The notes under the pieces are model-generated. The model worked only from the letters and a program-made list of their open reading frames with translations, had not been told where the DNA came from and made no database searches. Below are positions 15,502-23,760 of a stretch of 64,000 bases of DNA, piece by piece (position 1 is the stretch's first letter; each line of letters starts with the position of its first letter). This DNA is from Burkholderia sp. WSM2232. GTDB taxonomy: Bacteria; Pseudomonadota; Gammaproteobacteria; Burkholderiales; Burkholderiaceae. The DNA is taken from contig NZ_AWZV01000003.1 in assembly GCF_000472545.1 (NCBI RefSeq), positions 130,608 through 194,607 of the forward strand, read 5' to 3'. Both the position numbers and the translations under genes were made by a program.

Positions 15502-18414
15502 ATGAACGACATCTACTCACGCCTCGGCGCCGGCGGCACGCGCGCACGGAAACTGTTCCTCCTGATCGAGGCCCATGCACGGCGCCTGTTCGCGCGGCAC
15601 GCTGCGCCGGTTACGTCTGTCTCCATGCAGCGGGGCGTGGTCGTGGCGCTCGACGCGAAGCCCACCCAGGCCGACGACGGCCTCACAGTCGTGCAACCCG
15701 CACTGGGGGTGTCGTCGCGCGACGACGGCCGGACGGAACAAGAGGACAGCGCGTCGCGCGCAGCACGGGACGACGCGACGGTCGTCAAACTCGCGAGCCG
15801 TTCCGCCGGCCGCGCGGAATCCGCAGAAGTCCGAAGCAATGATGTGAACGACAGTCATGTGAACGATAGTCATATAAACGACAGCAGCATCGGCGACAGC
15901 AGCTCCAGCGACAGCAGCCTGAACCGCGATACCTGGCAGCGGGTTGCCCGGGCGCGAAGCGGCGACCATGCATCGGTCGGCAAGCTGCTCAAAGGACGCT
16001 TTCTGCTCGAGCGCGAACTGGGGCGCGGCGGCATGGGCGTCGTCTATCTGGCGCGCGACGAGCGCAAGGTCGAGGCTCGCGACCGCGATCCCTACGTGGC
16101 CGTGAAAGTGCTCAACGACGAGTTCCGCCGCCACCCGGATTCGCTGATTGCGTTGCAACGCGAAGCGCGCCGCGCGCAGCGGCTCGCTCACGACAACATC
16201 GTGCACGTCTACGACTTCGACAAGGACGGCACGATCGTTTTCATGACGATGGAGTACATCGACGGCACGGACCTGCGCACGCTGATTCGCGAACGTCCTT
16301 CCGGCATGCCGTTCCGGCAGGCGTGGCCGCTGATCGACGCGATGGCGCGCGCGCTGCAGCGGGCGCATGCGAGCGGCATCGTGCACTCCGACTTCAAACC
16401 GGGCAACGTCATGGTGACGCGCGACGGCGTGCCGAAGGTGTTCGACTTCGGCATCGCGCGCGCGGGGCTGGCTGCCGCCGGCGCGGCCGGTGAGCAGACC
16501 GTGTTCGATGCCGGCACGCTCGGCGCGATGACACCGGCCTATGCAAGCCTCGACATGATCGAGGGTGCCGCGCCGTCGATGCGTGATGACGTGTACGCGC
16601 TCGGCTGTGTGATCTTCGAGCTGTTGACCGGCCGTCATCCGTTCAACCGGCACAGCGCCGACGTGGCGTTGCGCGAGAGCGCTGTGCCGCCGCCTGTGCC
16701 CGGTCTCGGGCGGCGTCAATACCGCACGCTGTGCCAGGCGGTGACGTTTCGCGGCGGCGAGCGATTGCAGACGGTGAGCGCGCTCGTCGAAGGGCTGCGG
16801 CCGAGGAAAATGCACGAACGCCTCTTGCCGTACTGTGCGGGCGCTCTCGCGGTGGCGGTGCTCGCGGCGGGCGCCTTTGCATGGCATAGCCAGCATCGTC
16901 ATCGGCAACTGGAGGCAACCATCGCGCGCTTTGCCGATAGCGATCTGCGCCACTACGCGAACGAAGACCAGGCAGTCGCCGCGCTCGCGCTGCTCGGCGT
17001 GGACGAGCGCGAACGCCTCGTGCTGAACCAGAACGATCTGATTCAGCGCTTTCTCGCAAGCCGGCTCGACGCATACTGGAGCCCACCGCTTGGGCGGATC
17101 GATTATGCGGCGGCCCAGCACGTGTTCCAGATCCGCGACCAGTTGAAGCTGTTTTCGCCCGAGTTCGACGTGCGGCGCAAGCAGATTGACGATGAGCGCG
17201 CCGACATGCTCGCGAAGCTCGCCAGCAACCTCGACGAAGCGCTGGATCGGGACGCGTTGTTCGAGGACCAGCCAGGCAGCGCGGCGGATGTCCTGCACCG
17301 GATTCGCCTGCTGGACCCAGGCAGTGCGTTGCTGAAGAGTCCGCAGATCGAATCGCGATACGACGCTGCAATCGGGCAATCGCTCGACTCGGCCCGGTTC
17401 GATGAAGCGCGCGCGCGGATCGCGCTGGCCCTGCAACTGTTTCCAGACTCCTCGCGCTTGCAGCGGCGGCGCGGACAACTGTCGGCCGCAGCGGCAGCGG
17501 CGACACAAAAGCATGAGTCGCCCGCCGCCGCGATGAGCGTGCCCGATGCGCGCCGCTCGCTCGTGGAACTGGCGGCTGCTCCGTCCGCAAGTGCAGCGTG
17601 GCTCGACGGCGTGACCCGGGCGATGACCGCGCTGCAAAACGACCCGTCACCGGAAACCGGTACGGCGATAGACGCGCTCGCCGACGGCATCGTCGCCGCT
17701 GCATCGCGCGTGACGGACCCGCTGCTGGCGCATCGGACGCTGGACGTGATCGAGGTCGGGTTGCGTTACGCGCCGCATTCGCCGGGCCTATCCGCTCAGC
17801 GTGACCGGATGCTTCAGTTGTTGCAGCAGCAGCGCATCGACCAGCTAACAGCGAGCGGCGACGCGGCTGCGCAAATGGACGCGCTGCGGCTCGCCGCTGC
17901 CGCCAACGACGGAGCGCGGGCGCTCGCGGCGCTCAACCGGATGCGCGCGTTGCAACCCGGCAACCCGTTTCTCGCGAGCGGCGCGCCGCAGCTCGTTGTC
18001 AACGCGTATCTCGGCAACGCTCGCACGCTTGGCCGCTCAGGCAATCTGCACGAAGCCGCGCGCGTCGCCGCACAGGGCGCCGAGGCGCTTTCCGGCGACC
18101 CGAAACTCGGCGACGCGGCACAACGCTATCTTCTCGCCGCAGCCATTCTTGACGCGCGCGATCAGCCGATGGCCGACCCGGACCTACAGGCGCTGCAGGC
18201 ACGCTTTGACACCGCGCAGGCAGCCGACCCCGAAGCCATGAAGCAGATGGAGCGCGACATCGGCGCGAGTATCGCGTTGCCGGAAGGCGGCTTGAACGCG
18301 GTGCTCGACCAGATCAAGGCGCGCGTCGAAAGCGGCGACGCGGCGAGCGCGCCCGCATCGGTTTCAATGGCACCGCCCGCGCGCAGCGACCGGCACAGCC
18401 AGGCGAACGCATGA
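15502..18414 (+). CDS. ppkA: T6SS Ser/Thr protein kinase PpkA
   Basis: The 970-residue protein has an N-terminal low-complexity region with NDS/DSS repeats (about residues 112-135), then a Hanks-type kinase domain. The Gly-rich loop GRGGMG begins at 174, the ATP-binding lysine is K202 (VAVKVL), the catalytic loop is H295-S-D297-F-K-P-G-N302, and DFG is at 315-317. One membrane helix lies at about 444-462 and a large periplasmic part of helical repeats follows. The usual HRD arginine is serine here, which implies a non-RD kinase that needs no activation-loop phosphorylation to align the loop. I see no von Willebrand A domain. PpkA phosphorylates the FHA protein (TagH here) to start firing; the periplasmic part probably senses an envelope signal. 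Confidence 0.93.
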   Translation: MNDIYSRLGAGGTRARKLFLLIEAHARRLFARHAAPVTSVSMQRGVVVALDAKPTQADDGLTVVQPALGVSSRDDGRTEQEDSASRAARDDATVVKLASRSAGRAESAEVRSNDVNDSHVNDSHINDSSIGDSSSSDSSLNRDTWQRVARARSGDHASVGKLLKGRFLLERELGRGGMGVVYLARDERKVEARDRDPYVAVKVLNDEFRRHPDSLIALQREARRAQRLAHDNIVHVYDFDKDGTIVFMTMEYIDGTDLRTLIRERPSGMPFRQAWPLIDAMARALQRAHASGIVHSDFKPGNVMVTRDGVPKVFDFGIARAGLAAAGAAGEQTVFDAGTLGAMTPAYASLDMIEGAAPSMRDDVYALGCVIFELLTGRHPFNRHSADVALRESAVPPPVPGLGRRQYRTLCQAVTFRGGERLQTVSALVEGLRPRKMHERLLPYCAGALAVAVLAAGAFAWHSQHRHRQLEATIARFADSDLRHYANEDQAVAALALLGVDERERLVLNQNDLIQRFLASRLDAYWSPPLGRIDYAAAQHVFQIRDQLKLFSPEFDVRRKQIDDERADMLAKLASNLDEALDRDALFEDQPGSAADVLHRIRLLDPGSALLKSPQIESRYDAAIGQSLDSARFDEARARIALALQLFPDSSRLQRRRGQLSAAAAAATQKHESPAAAMSVPDARRSLVELAAAPSASAAWLDGVTRAMTALQNDPSPETGTAIDALADGIVAAASRVTDPLLAHRTLDVIEVGLRYAPHSPGLSAQRDRMLQLLQQQRIDQLTASGDAAAQMDALRLAAAANDGARALAALNRMRALQPGNPFLASGAPQLVVNAYLGNARTLGRSGNLHEAARVAAQGAEALSGDPKLGDAAQRYLLAAAILDARDQPMADPDLQALQARFDTAQAADPEAMKQMERDIGASIALPEGGLNAVLDQIKARVESGDAASAPASVSMAPPARSDRHSQANA

Positions 18415-18833
18415 CGGGCAGCGATATGCGGCCGGCCGCACAGAGCACGCGGGCGGCGCGACGCGACATGCAGCCGGACCTTGCAGTGACTGCGCACGAG
18501 GAGCCGGGTGTGCGCGAGCGGCAAGTCAACGACGCGTTGCGCATGCTCGATGAAATGCACCGGCTCGGCCGCATCGAACGCGACGAGTATCGGCAGCGGC
18601 GGCGACGGCTGCTTGAATCGCTCGGCGGGGAAGCGCCTTCCGACGACCGTGATACGGTGCGCCGACGCGTGCCTGCGCGCGACACACGACGCGAGCCGGT
18701 GCCGTTTCGGCGGCGCGATGCGGGCAGTACGCGGATGCCCAGGATGCGAGGCCGCCGGGTTGCGCTGTGGATGCTGCTGTTGGTCGTGGTGGTCGGGGCG
18801 CTTGCCGCCGGCTGGTTGATGCTGGCGTCGTGA
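18411..18833 (+). CDS. small tail-anchored SHOCT-like protein at the end of the T6SS operon
   Basis: The 140-residue product overlaps the ppkA stop by ATGA. Residues about 40-65 (ALRMLDEMHRLGRIERDEYR then RRRLLESL) look like a SHOCT motif, a short helical pair often found at the ends of membrane proteins. An Arg-rich linker leads to one C-terminal helix (ALWMLLLVVVVGALAAGWLML), so the bulk should be cytoplasmic and the tail in the inner membrane. The role is unknown. Its coupling to ppkA suggests it works with the kinase switch. Confidence 0.72.
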   Translation: MTGSDMRPAAQSTRAARRDMQPDLAVTAHEEPGVRERQVNDALRMLDEMHRLGRIERDEYRQRRRRLLESLGGEAPSDDRDTVRRRVPARDTRREPVPFRRRDAGSTRMPRMRGRRVALWMLLLVVVVGALAAGWLMLAS

Positions 18834-19452
18834 TGGCCGCGTGTGGTGGGGGCGTGGTTTGATGAAGGCGGGGGCGCGGGGTGCATCGCGGGGGTAGGCG
18901 TCGCCGGTCGCTGGCTTGCACCTCGCGTCTCGCCAGGTTGCGTTTCGCCAGGTTGCGCGTCGGTGGCTATGCGATGGCGGTCATGTGGCGAAGGGCATGC
19001 GTCGAAGGGCATGCATCAAGGTCGCGCGTCGGAGGGCATGCGTCGAAGAGCACGTGTCGAAGCGCACACGTCGAAGAGCACACGTCGAAGAGCGCACGTC
19101 GAAGAGCACACGTCGAAGAGCACACGTCGAAGAGCACACGTCGAAGAGCACGTGTCGAAGAGCACGCGTCGAAGAGCACACGTCGAAGAGCACACGTCGA
19201 AGAGCACACGTCGAAGAGCACACGTCGAAGAGCACGCGTCGAAGAGCACGCGTCGAAGATCACGCGTCGAAGAGCACGTGTCGAAGAGCATGCGTCGAAG
19301 GGCACGTTTCAAAGAGCACGCGTCGAAGATCACGCGCCGAGGTCCATGCGCAGAAGCATCTATCCAGCGGCGGCTGAAGTGCCGTTGCCGATGGTATCGC
19401 TCAACAAGTCGCGCAAAAAGCGGCTCAAGGAGTCAGGCCGGTCTCCGAGTGC
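18834..19452. other. gene-free interval holding a minisatellite between ppkA operon and tssA
   Basis: This interval separates two converging transcription units. Its centre is the 14-bp minisatellite described separately. The flanks (18834-18980 and 19351-19452) show no convincing gene, and no hairpin with a T-run was found to terminate either unit. Open frames here exist only because the repeat unit contains no stop codon in any forward frame. Confidence 0.7.
18983..19350. repeat. 14-bp minisatellite, about 26 copies
   Basis: A 14-base unit close to CGTCGAAGAGCACA is repeated head to tail for about 370 bases. The middle copies are nearly identical, while those at both ends diverge (GGGCATG or GATCACG variants). 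Because 14 is not a multiple of three, the unit cycles through all three frames, giving the same 14-residue peptide repeat in each, and also on the opposite strand. That is the mark of a DNA repeat and not of selection on a protein. There are no spacers, so it is not CRISPR. It lies between converging T6SS genes. Confidence 0.93.
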
Positions 19453-20538
19453 TTATTCGCTCTCCGGGCCCGACAACGCCTGAAGCTCCGACAGCCCGCC
19501 TGGCGCGATGTCCTTGAGCACGTCGGCGAAGCTCTTGCCGACGAGGCGCCGTGCGCGTTTGAGCAGGATCGGTAACGGGCTCGAAGGTTCGACACGCTCG
19601 TAGTAGTCGCAAATCTCGTCGAGCCGCAAAAGTACATCAGCCTGGCCGGAGATTCCGGCGTTCGCAGGCTCATGCATAGCGCCTGCGGGATCGCCGCTCC
19701 CGTGGACCGACAACGGTGACGACGAAGACGAGTCCAACAGCGAGGCCAACGGTGCGGCGACACCCGCGTCCGCTCGGCCTGGGAAGCGGCGCAGCAGTTG
19801 CGCATCGACGAATTTTTTCAGCTCTGCAATATCGCCGCACAGCAGCGCCATGTCGGGGCCGGCCGTGCCGAGTTTTTCCCGCACCAGCGCGACGATGGCG
19901 TCGGCATGTTCCTGCGCTTGTGCGAGCGTTGCGGCCGATTCGGGCAGTTGGTCTTCGGGGCAATCCATGCAGCAGGCTTCGAGGTCGACGAGCGTCGGAG
20001 CCGGCGCGCCGTCCTGCGACGGCGATGCGTTAATCGCGCCGGTTGCCACGCGCAGATCGCGCAGTGCAAAGCGGCCCAGACGCGGCGACTGCACGAATGG
20101 AGCAAGCCTGAAAATGCCCAGCGCGCTTTGCGGATCGCCAAGCGGCATCAGCGCATTGGCGCGGGCGGTTGGGTCGTTGTTGTCGTCGGCGTCCAACTGC
20201 GGATGCACATGGTCCCAGTAGCGTTCGAGCAACCCGCGAACGAGGCTGAGGCCCGCTGCCCATCCGGAAAGACCTTCGGTATGGGTTTGCGCGCAACAGA
20301 GTTGAACGGCAACGCGCAGATCTTTGGTGCGTGTGAGCAGCGCGCCGGCGGCGCTTGCCACCTTGTCCCAGTCCGGTTCCTGAGCGGCTTTCAGACTGTC
20401 GCCCATCGCGCGCTCGGGCGTGGGTGTCGCGAGCAGTTCGAGCTCGGTGAAGGCGGGATCGTATTCGAGGTTAAGCCCGGCCGGCGCCGCATCGTCGATG
20501 GGAGAAAGCAGGGCGTTCGTTGCGTAGGAGTCGGTCAT
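19453..20538 (-). CDS. tssA: T6SS cap/baseplate protein TssA
   Basis: Read on the minus strand from ATG at 20538, the product has 361 residues. The N-terminal ImpA-type domain is clear: LLSPIDDAAPAGLNLEYDPAF, then GLLERYWDHVHPQLDADDNND and ANALMPLGDP. The Ser/Ala-rich centre leads to a C-terminal domain with RLDEICDYYERVEPSSPLPI and LLKRARRLVGKSFADVLKDI, typical of short TssA proteins. TssA guides tube and sheath polymerisation from the baseplate. The longer open frame upstream of 20538 covers a GC-rich hairpin and was not used. It is transcribed against the rest of the cluster, so it has its own promoter. Confidence 0.94.
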   Translation of the reverse strand: MTDSYATNALLSPIDDAAPAGLNLEYDPAFTELELLATPTPERAMGDSLKAAQEPDWDKVASAAGALLTRTKDLRVAVQLCCAQTHTEGLSGWAAGLSLVRGLLERYWDHVHPQLDADDNNDPTARANALMPLGDPQSALGIFRLAPFVQSPRLGRFALRDLRVATGAINASPSQDGAPAPTLVDLEACCMDCPEDQLPESAATLAQAQEHADAIVALVREKLGTAGPDMALLCGDIAELKKFVDAQLLRRFPGRADAGVAAPLASLLDSSSSSPLSVHGSGDPAGAMHEPANAGISGQADVLLRLDEICDYYERVEPSSPLPILLKRARRLVGKSFADVLKDIAPGGLSELQALSGPESE

Positions 20539-20939
20539 GTCGGACTGGAAGAAGAGAGCGTGCGCGAGCGCGCGCGGAAGCAGCGGGCGCGCTCGCGCGA
20601 TGCAGATTGGTGTTTGCTGTTTATGACAGAACAACTGGCCGCGAGCGGTTATTCCATCGCGAAGGCGAGGCGCCGGTTGCGCCGCCGGACCGATGCGGCG
20701 ATGCATGTTCGAGCGGCAGGGCGAAAGCTCCCGGTCAGCTGTTTAGTGCGCGTTTCAGCGTGTTTAGTCGTACCCTTGGGCATTCGCGCAGAGCGGCGGC
20801 TCTTCGCGGCAAACCGGCGTAGCGGCTCCGCAGCAAACGTTTGACGTAGGCTGTACAATCCGCGAACCCATCCACCTGCAGGAACGGTCAGTCAGCGTCC
20901 GGCGCGCCGGACGGTAACCGTGCTTTGAGCCAGTCAACC
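20539..20939. other. divergent intergenic region between tssA and the ECF sigma gene
   Basis: This 401-base interval must carry the promoters of both tssA (leftward) and the sigma factor gene (rightward). A perfect 12-bp inverted repeat lies close to the tssA start and is listed separately. I see no clear sigma-70 box pair. A GGAAC element near 20881 could be the -35 of an ECF-type promoter, but no matching -10 was identified. Confidence 0.5.
20562..20598 (-). promoter_or_regulatory. perfect 12-bp inverted repeat in the tssA leader
   Basis: GCGCGAGCGCGC at 20562-20573 is exactly complementary to GCGCGCTCGCGC at 20587-20598, with a 13-base loop. On the tssA message this hairpin would form about 23 bases upstream of the start codon. 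It lacks a T-run, so a role on translation or message stability is more likely than termination. Confidence 0.6.
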
Positions 20940-21488
20940 ATGTCAACAGCAGATGTCGAGAATCTGCCCAGTCTTCTACCGGGCATGCTGCCGCGACTCT
21001 GGGCATTCTCTCTGCGCCTGTGCGGGAACCAGCACGACGCCGAGGATCTGCTCCAGCGCGCATGCGTGCGGGGGCTCGAACGTGCACATCAGTTGCAGGC
21101 GGGCACCTCGCCTCTGAGCTGGATGTTTTCCATCGTTCATTCCACCTGGATCAACGAACTCCGTGCGCGCAATGTACGCAACCGCTCGAGCATGGAGTGG
21201 GACGACAACTTTCTCGAAACCGTGCCCGACCCAGCGGCGCGCAATCCTGCTGACAGCGTGAGCGAGATCATCGCGGCGGTGGAGCGTCTGCCCGACGCGC
21301 AGCGCACGGTGATGCTGCTCGTAGCGGTCGAAGGGTTCAGCTATGCGGAAGCGGCCGAGGTGCTCGGCGTGCCGATCGGCACCATCATGAGCCGGCTCTC
21401 TCGCGCGCGCCAGACAATCGGCGCGCAATTCAGCGACCACGATACGTCTTCGGCACGGCCGTCGAAAACCCAGCGAGCGGCGCAATGA
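20940..21488 (+). CDS. ECF-family RNA polymerase sigma factor
   Basis: ATG 20940 gives 182 residues. Region 2 is AFSLRLCGNQHDAEDLLQRA with WMFSIVHSTWINELRAR as the promoter-melting part. Region 4 is VERLPDAQRTVMLLVAVEGFSYAEAAEVLGVPIGTIMSRLSRAR split between the sigma-4 recognition helices. It directs transcription of a stress regulon. An in-frame TTG at 20925 is a possible earlier start, but ATG is preferred. The stop overlaps the downstream anti-sigma gene by ATGA, the classic arrangement for a sigma/anti-sigma pair. Confidence 0.92.
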   Translation: MSTADVENLPSLLPGMLPRLWAFSLRLCGNQHDAEDLLQRACVRGLERAHQLQAGTSPLSWMFSIVHSTWINELRARNVRNRSSMEWDDNFLETVPDPAARNPADSVSEIIAAVERLPDAQRTVMLLVAVEGFSYAEAAEVLGVPIGTIMSRLSRARQTIGAQFSDHDTSSARPSKTQRAAQ

Positions 21489-22447
21489 AGATCGATGATG
21501 CCAGCCTGTTGGCTTATGTCGACGGTGAATTGTCGGACTCCGAGCGCGAGCAGGTGGAAAAGGCAATCCGCGAATCGGAAGACCTCGCGTCCCGCGTGTC
21601 GATGCTGCGCGCCTCGCAACTGCCTTATCGAAGAGCGTTCGAGCAGCAGGCGTTGCCGCCCATGCCGGAATCTCTGGGCCTGAGCGTCGAGGCATTGATC
21701 CGTCAGCATGCTCAGCGCGAGGGCGCAGAGCGCAGCGCAGACGCAACCGAACCGGACTACTCGCGCGTTGCCGAGACACAGCCTGGCGAGAATGCGCGGC
21801 GGCCCAGGCCGCGCGCGAAGTGGCGGCAGTGGCGCTTGCTGCCGCAGTGGCCGACGTGGCCGAGGTTGGCGGTGGCGTTCGTCGCTGGCGCGTTCTGCTG
21901 CGGCCTCGCACTGCGGCTTGTGCCGCAACTGGCCGGTGCTGGCGGCGCGCTCACCACGGCCTCCGACAACTCGGGCATGACGCCGTGGATCAAGGCGGCG
22001 GCCGGCTATCAGCAACTGTACACGCGGGACACGGTCGCCTTGCTGCAACCCGACATGAGCACCACGGCGACGACTGTTGCCGACATCCAGCACGTCGACA
22101 ACCTGCCCATGCAGATTCCCGATTTGCGCAGCCAGGGGCTGACCTTCAAGCGCGTTCAAAGGCTGCGCTTTCATGACAAGCCGCTGGTGCAGATCGTCTA
22201 TTTGCCGGAGAAGGGCGACCCCGTCGCGCTGTGCGTGCTGAAAGAACCCAAAGCCGATGCAGCGCCGTCGAACGCGAAGGTCGAAGGTATGAATGTGGTC
22301 GCCTGGCGACGCGGCGAATTGGGCTATGCGCTGATCGGCACGCCGGGTACAGTCGATCTGGATGCCCTTGGCAGACAGCTTTACGATGGCCGCGTGTCGG
22401 CGATCGTCAGCGACAACCGCACCGGTGCCGATGTCCAGCGTAGTTGA
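21485..22447 (+). CDS. transmembrane anti-sigma factor
   Basis: The 320-residue protein starts with an anti-sigma-like cytoplasmic domain (DDASLLAYVDGELSDSEREQ). One membrane helix lies around residues 122-145 (RLAVAFVAGAFCCGLALRLV), followed by a periplasmic domain with YQQLYTRDTVALLQ and RLRFHDKPLVQIVYLPEKGD. The HxxxCxxC zinc motif of ZAS anti-sigma factors is absent. It should hold the upstream ECF sigma factor at the membrane. Its fold and order match the protein encoded at 23761, so the two are paralogues. Confidence 0.88.
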   Translation: MKIDDASLLAYVDGELSDSEREQVEKAIRESEDLASRVSMLRASQLPYRRAFEQQALPPMPESLGLSVEALIRQHAQREGAERSADATEPDYSRVAETQPGENARRPRPRAKWRQWRLLPQWPTWPRLAVAFVAGAFCCGLALRLVPQLAGAGGALTTASDNSGMTPWIKAAAGYQQLYTRDTVALLQPDMSTTATTVADIQHVDNLPMQIPDLRSQGLTFKRVQRLRFHDKPLVQIVYLPEKGDPVALCVLKEPKADAAPSNAKVEGMNVVAWRRGELGYALIGTPGTVDLDALGRQLYDGRVSAIVSDNRTGADVQRS

Positions 22448-22555
22448 ACGCAACAGTAGCGGTTCGGCGTGCCTCGCCCGTCTCTCTGCATTCGCTGGCG
22501 CAAAGCGGCCTGAACACGCCGCGCTGGACCGGACGCGTCGCCGGCCGCAGAACGC

Positions 22556-23629
22556 ATGAGGTTCGGACACTCGCACGACGTGCAGGCGCGATCACGGCAT
22601 CGCGCGTTGCGCTGGTTCGCCATTTGCGCGCTACCGGCGGCGCTCACCGCGTTGTTTCTTTCGTGCGTGGGCTGGCTTTCTCCACGGCTTAGCGCACGGC
22701 GCATCGTGAATGCTTTCGAGGCGACCACCACGCCGCACCCCGGTTTCAGGCGCAATCATGCGAAAGGAATTTGCGTGACCGGGCACTTTGATAGCAACGG
22801 AGAAGGTGCGTTGCTGTCGCGTGCCAGCGTATTTGCGAGAGGGCGCTATCCGGTTGTCGGGCGCTTGTCGATACCCGGCGGCGACCCCGCCGAGGACGAC
22901 GCCTCCGCCATGGTGCGCAGCCTCGCATTGCGCATGACGCTGCCGCACGCCGAGCAATGGCGTCTTGCGATGAACTCCACGCCCGTCTTTCCGGTGCGTA
23001 CGCCCGAGGCGTTGCTCGAGCAACTGCAAGCGGACGCGCGCGATCCGCGCACTGGCCGCCGCGATCCTGCGAAAATGCAGGCGTTCCTGGACGGTCATCC
23101 CGAGGCTCGCGCTTTCAGGCATTTCGTCGAACAGCATCCGCCGTCGTCCGGCTACGACAATGCTACGTACTACGGCATTAGCGCATTCCAGGCTATCGAC
23201 GCGCACGGTATCCGTCGCTTCGTCCGTTGGGAAGTCGTGCCGGAGAGGCCCTATCGTGCGGTCTATGCCGGCGATCTGCGCGACCCGGACTTTCTGTTCT
23301 ACGACCTGTCGAAAAGTCTGCGCAAGGGGCCGTTGCGCTGGCATCTGATCCTGAACGTCGCCATGCCCGGCGACACGACCGACGACTCCACCCGGCAATG
23401 GGTGAGCTCGCCGCGTCGGCCTCGAATCGATGTCGGCACGCTCGTGATAGACAGCGCGCAAACGCAGATCGACGGTCCGTGCCGCGATATTGCGTTCGAT
23501 CCAACGGTTCTACCGGACGGCATCGTGCCTTCCGCCGACCCGCTGCTTGCCGCACGGCCCGCCGCCTACGCCGTGTCGTTGCAGCGCCGCCTGAGCGAAG
23601 CAGCCGCGGCGCGTGCCCGCGCGCATTGA
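22556..23629 (+). CDS. membrane-anchored catalase-family peroxidase
   Basis: The 357-residue protein has an N-terminal hydrophobic segment (about residues 19-42) that should export or anchor it. The following domain is a minimal catalase fold: NHAKGICVTGHF holds the distal histidine H68, SRASVFARGRYPVVGRLSIPGGDP is the core, and the RxxxY haem-ligand motif is R334...Y338. It is shorter than monofunctional catalases, as is usual for the SrpA-like catalase-related peroxidases. It would remove hydrogen or organic peroxides in the periplasm. It follows the sigma/anti-sigma pair by 108 bases on the same strand and is probably in their regulon. Confidence 0.88.
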   Translation: MRFGHSHDVQARSRHRALRWFAICALPAALTALFLSCVGWLSPRLSARRIVNAFEATTTPHPGFRRNHAKGICVTGHFDSNGEGALLSRASVFARGRYPVVGRLSIPGGDPAEDDASAMVRSLALRMTLPHAEQWRLAMNSTPVFPVRTPEALLEQLQADARDPRTGRRDPAKMQAFLDGHPEARAFRHFVEQHPPSSGYDNATYYGISAFQAIDAHGIRRFVRWEVVPERPYRAVYAGDLRDPDFLFYDLSKSLRKGPLRWHLILNVAMPGDTTDDSTRQWVSSPRRPRIDVGTLVIDSAQTQIDGPCRDIAFDPTVLPDGIVPSADPLLAARPAAYAVSLQRRLSEAAAARARAH

Positions 23630-23760
23630 CGCGCCCCACGCCTCAGGTGGGAACACGCCGCCAGTCCGGGTATCATAGAAGCCCTCGGCAGCGCAGGCGT
23701 TCGTGCCTGCCTTGACGCTACTCACTCACACAGCCGTTTCTCTCCTTAGCCTATCGTCCA

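Noticed and set aside
15517..17637. A 706-codon minus-strand frame opposite ppkA, and a 619-codon one opposite tssM (10754-12613)
   Set aside because: Long antisense frames are common in GC-rich genes. The plus-strand proteins have clear kinase and IcmF motifs and the antisense products have none.
18843..19517. Open frames in all three forward frames and on the reverse strand, encoding 14-residue repeats
   Set aside because: They arise from a 14-bp DNA repeat whose unit has no stop codon. The same peptide repeat in every frame shows that no single frame is selected.
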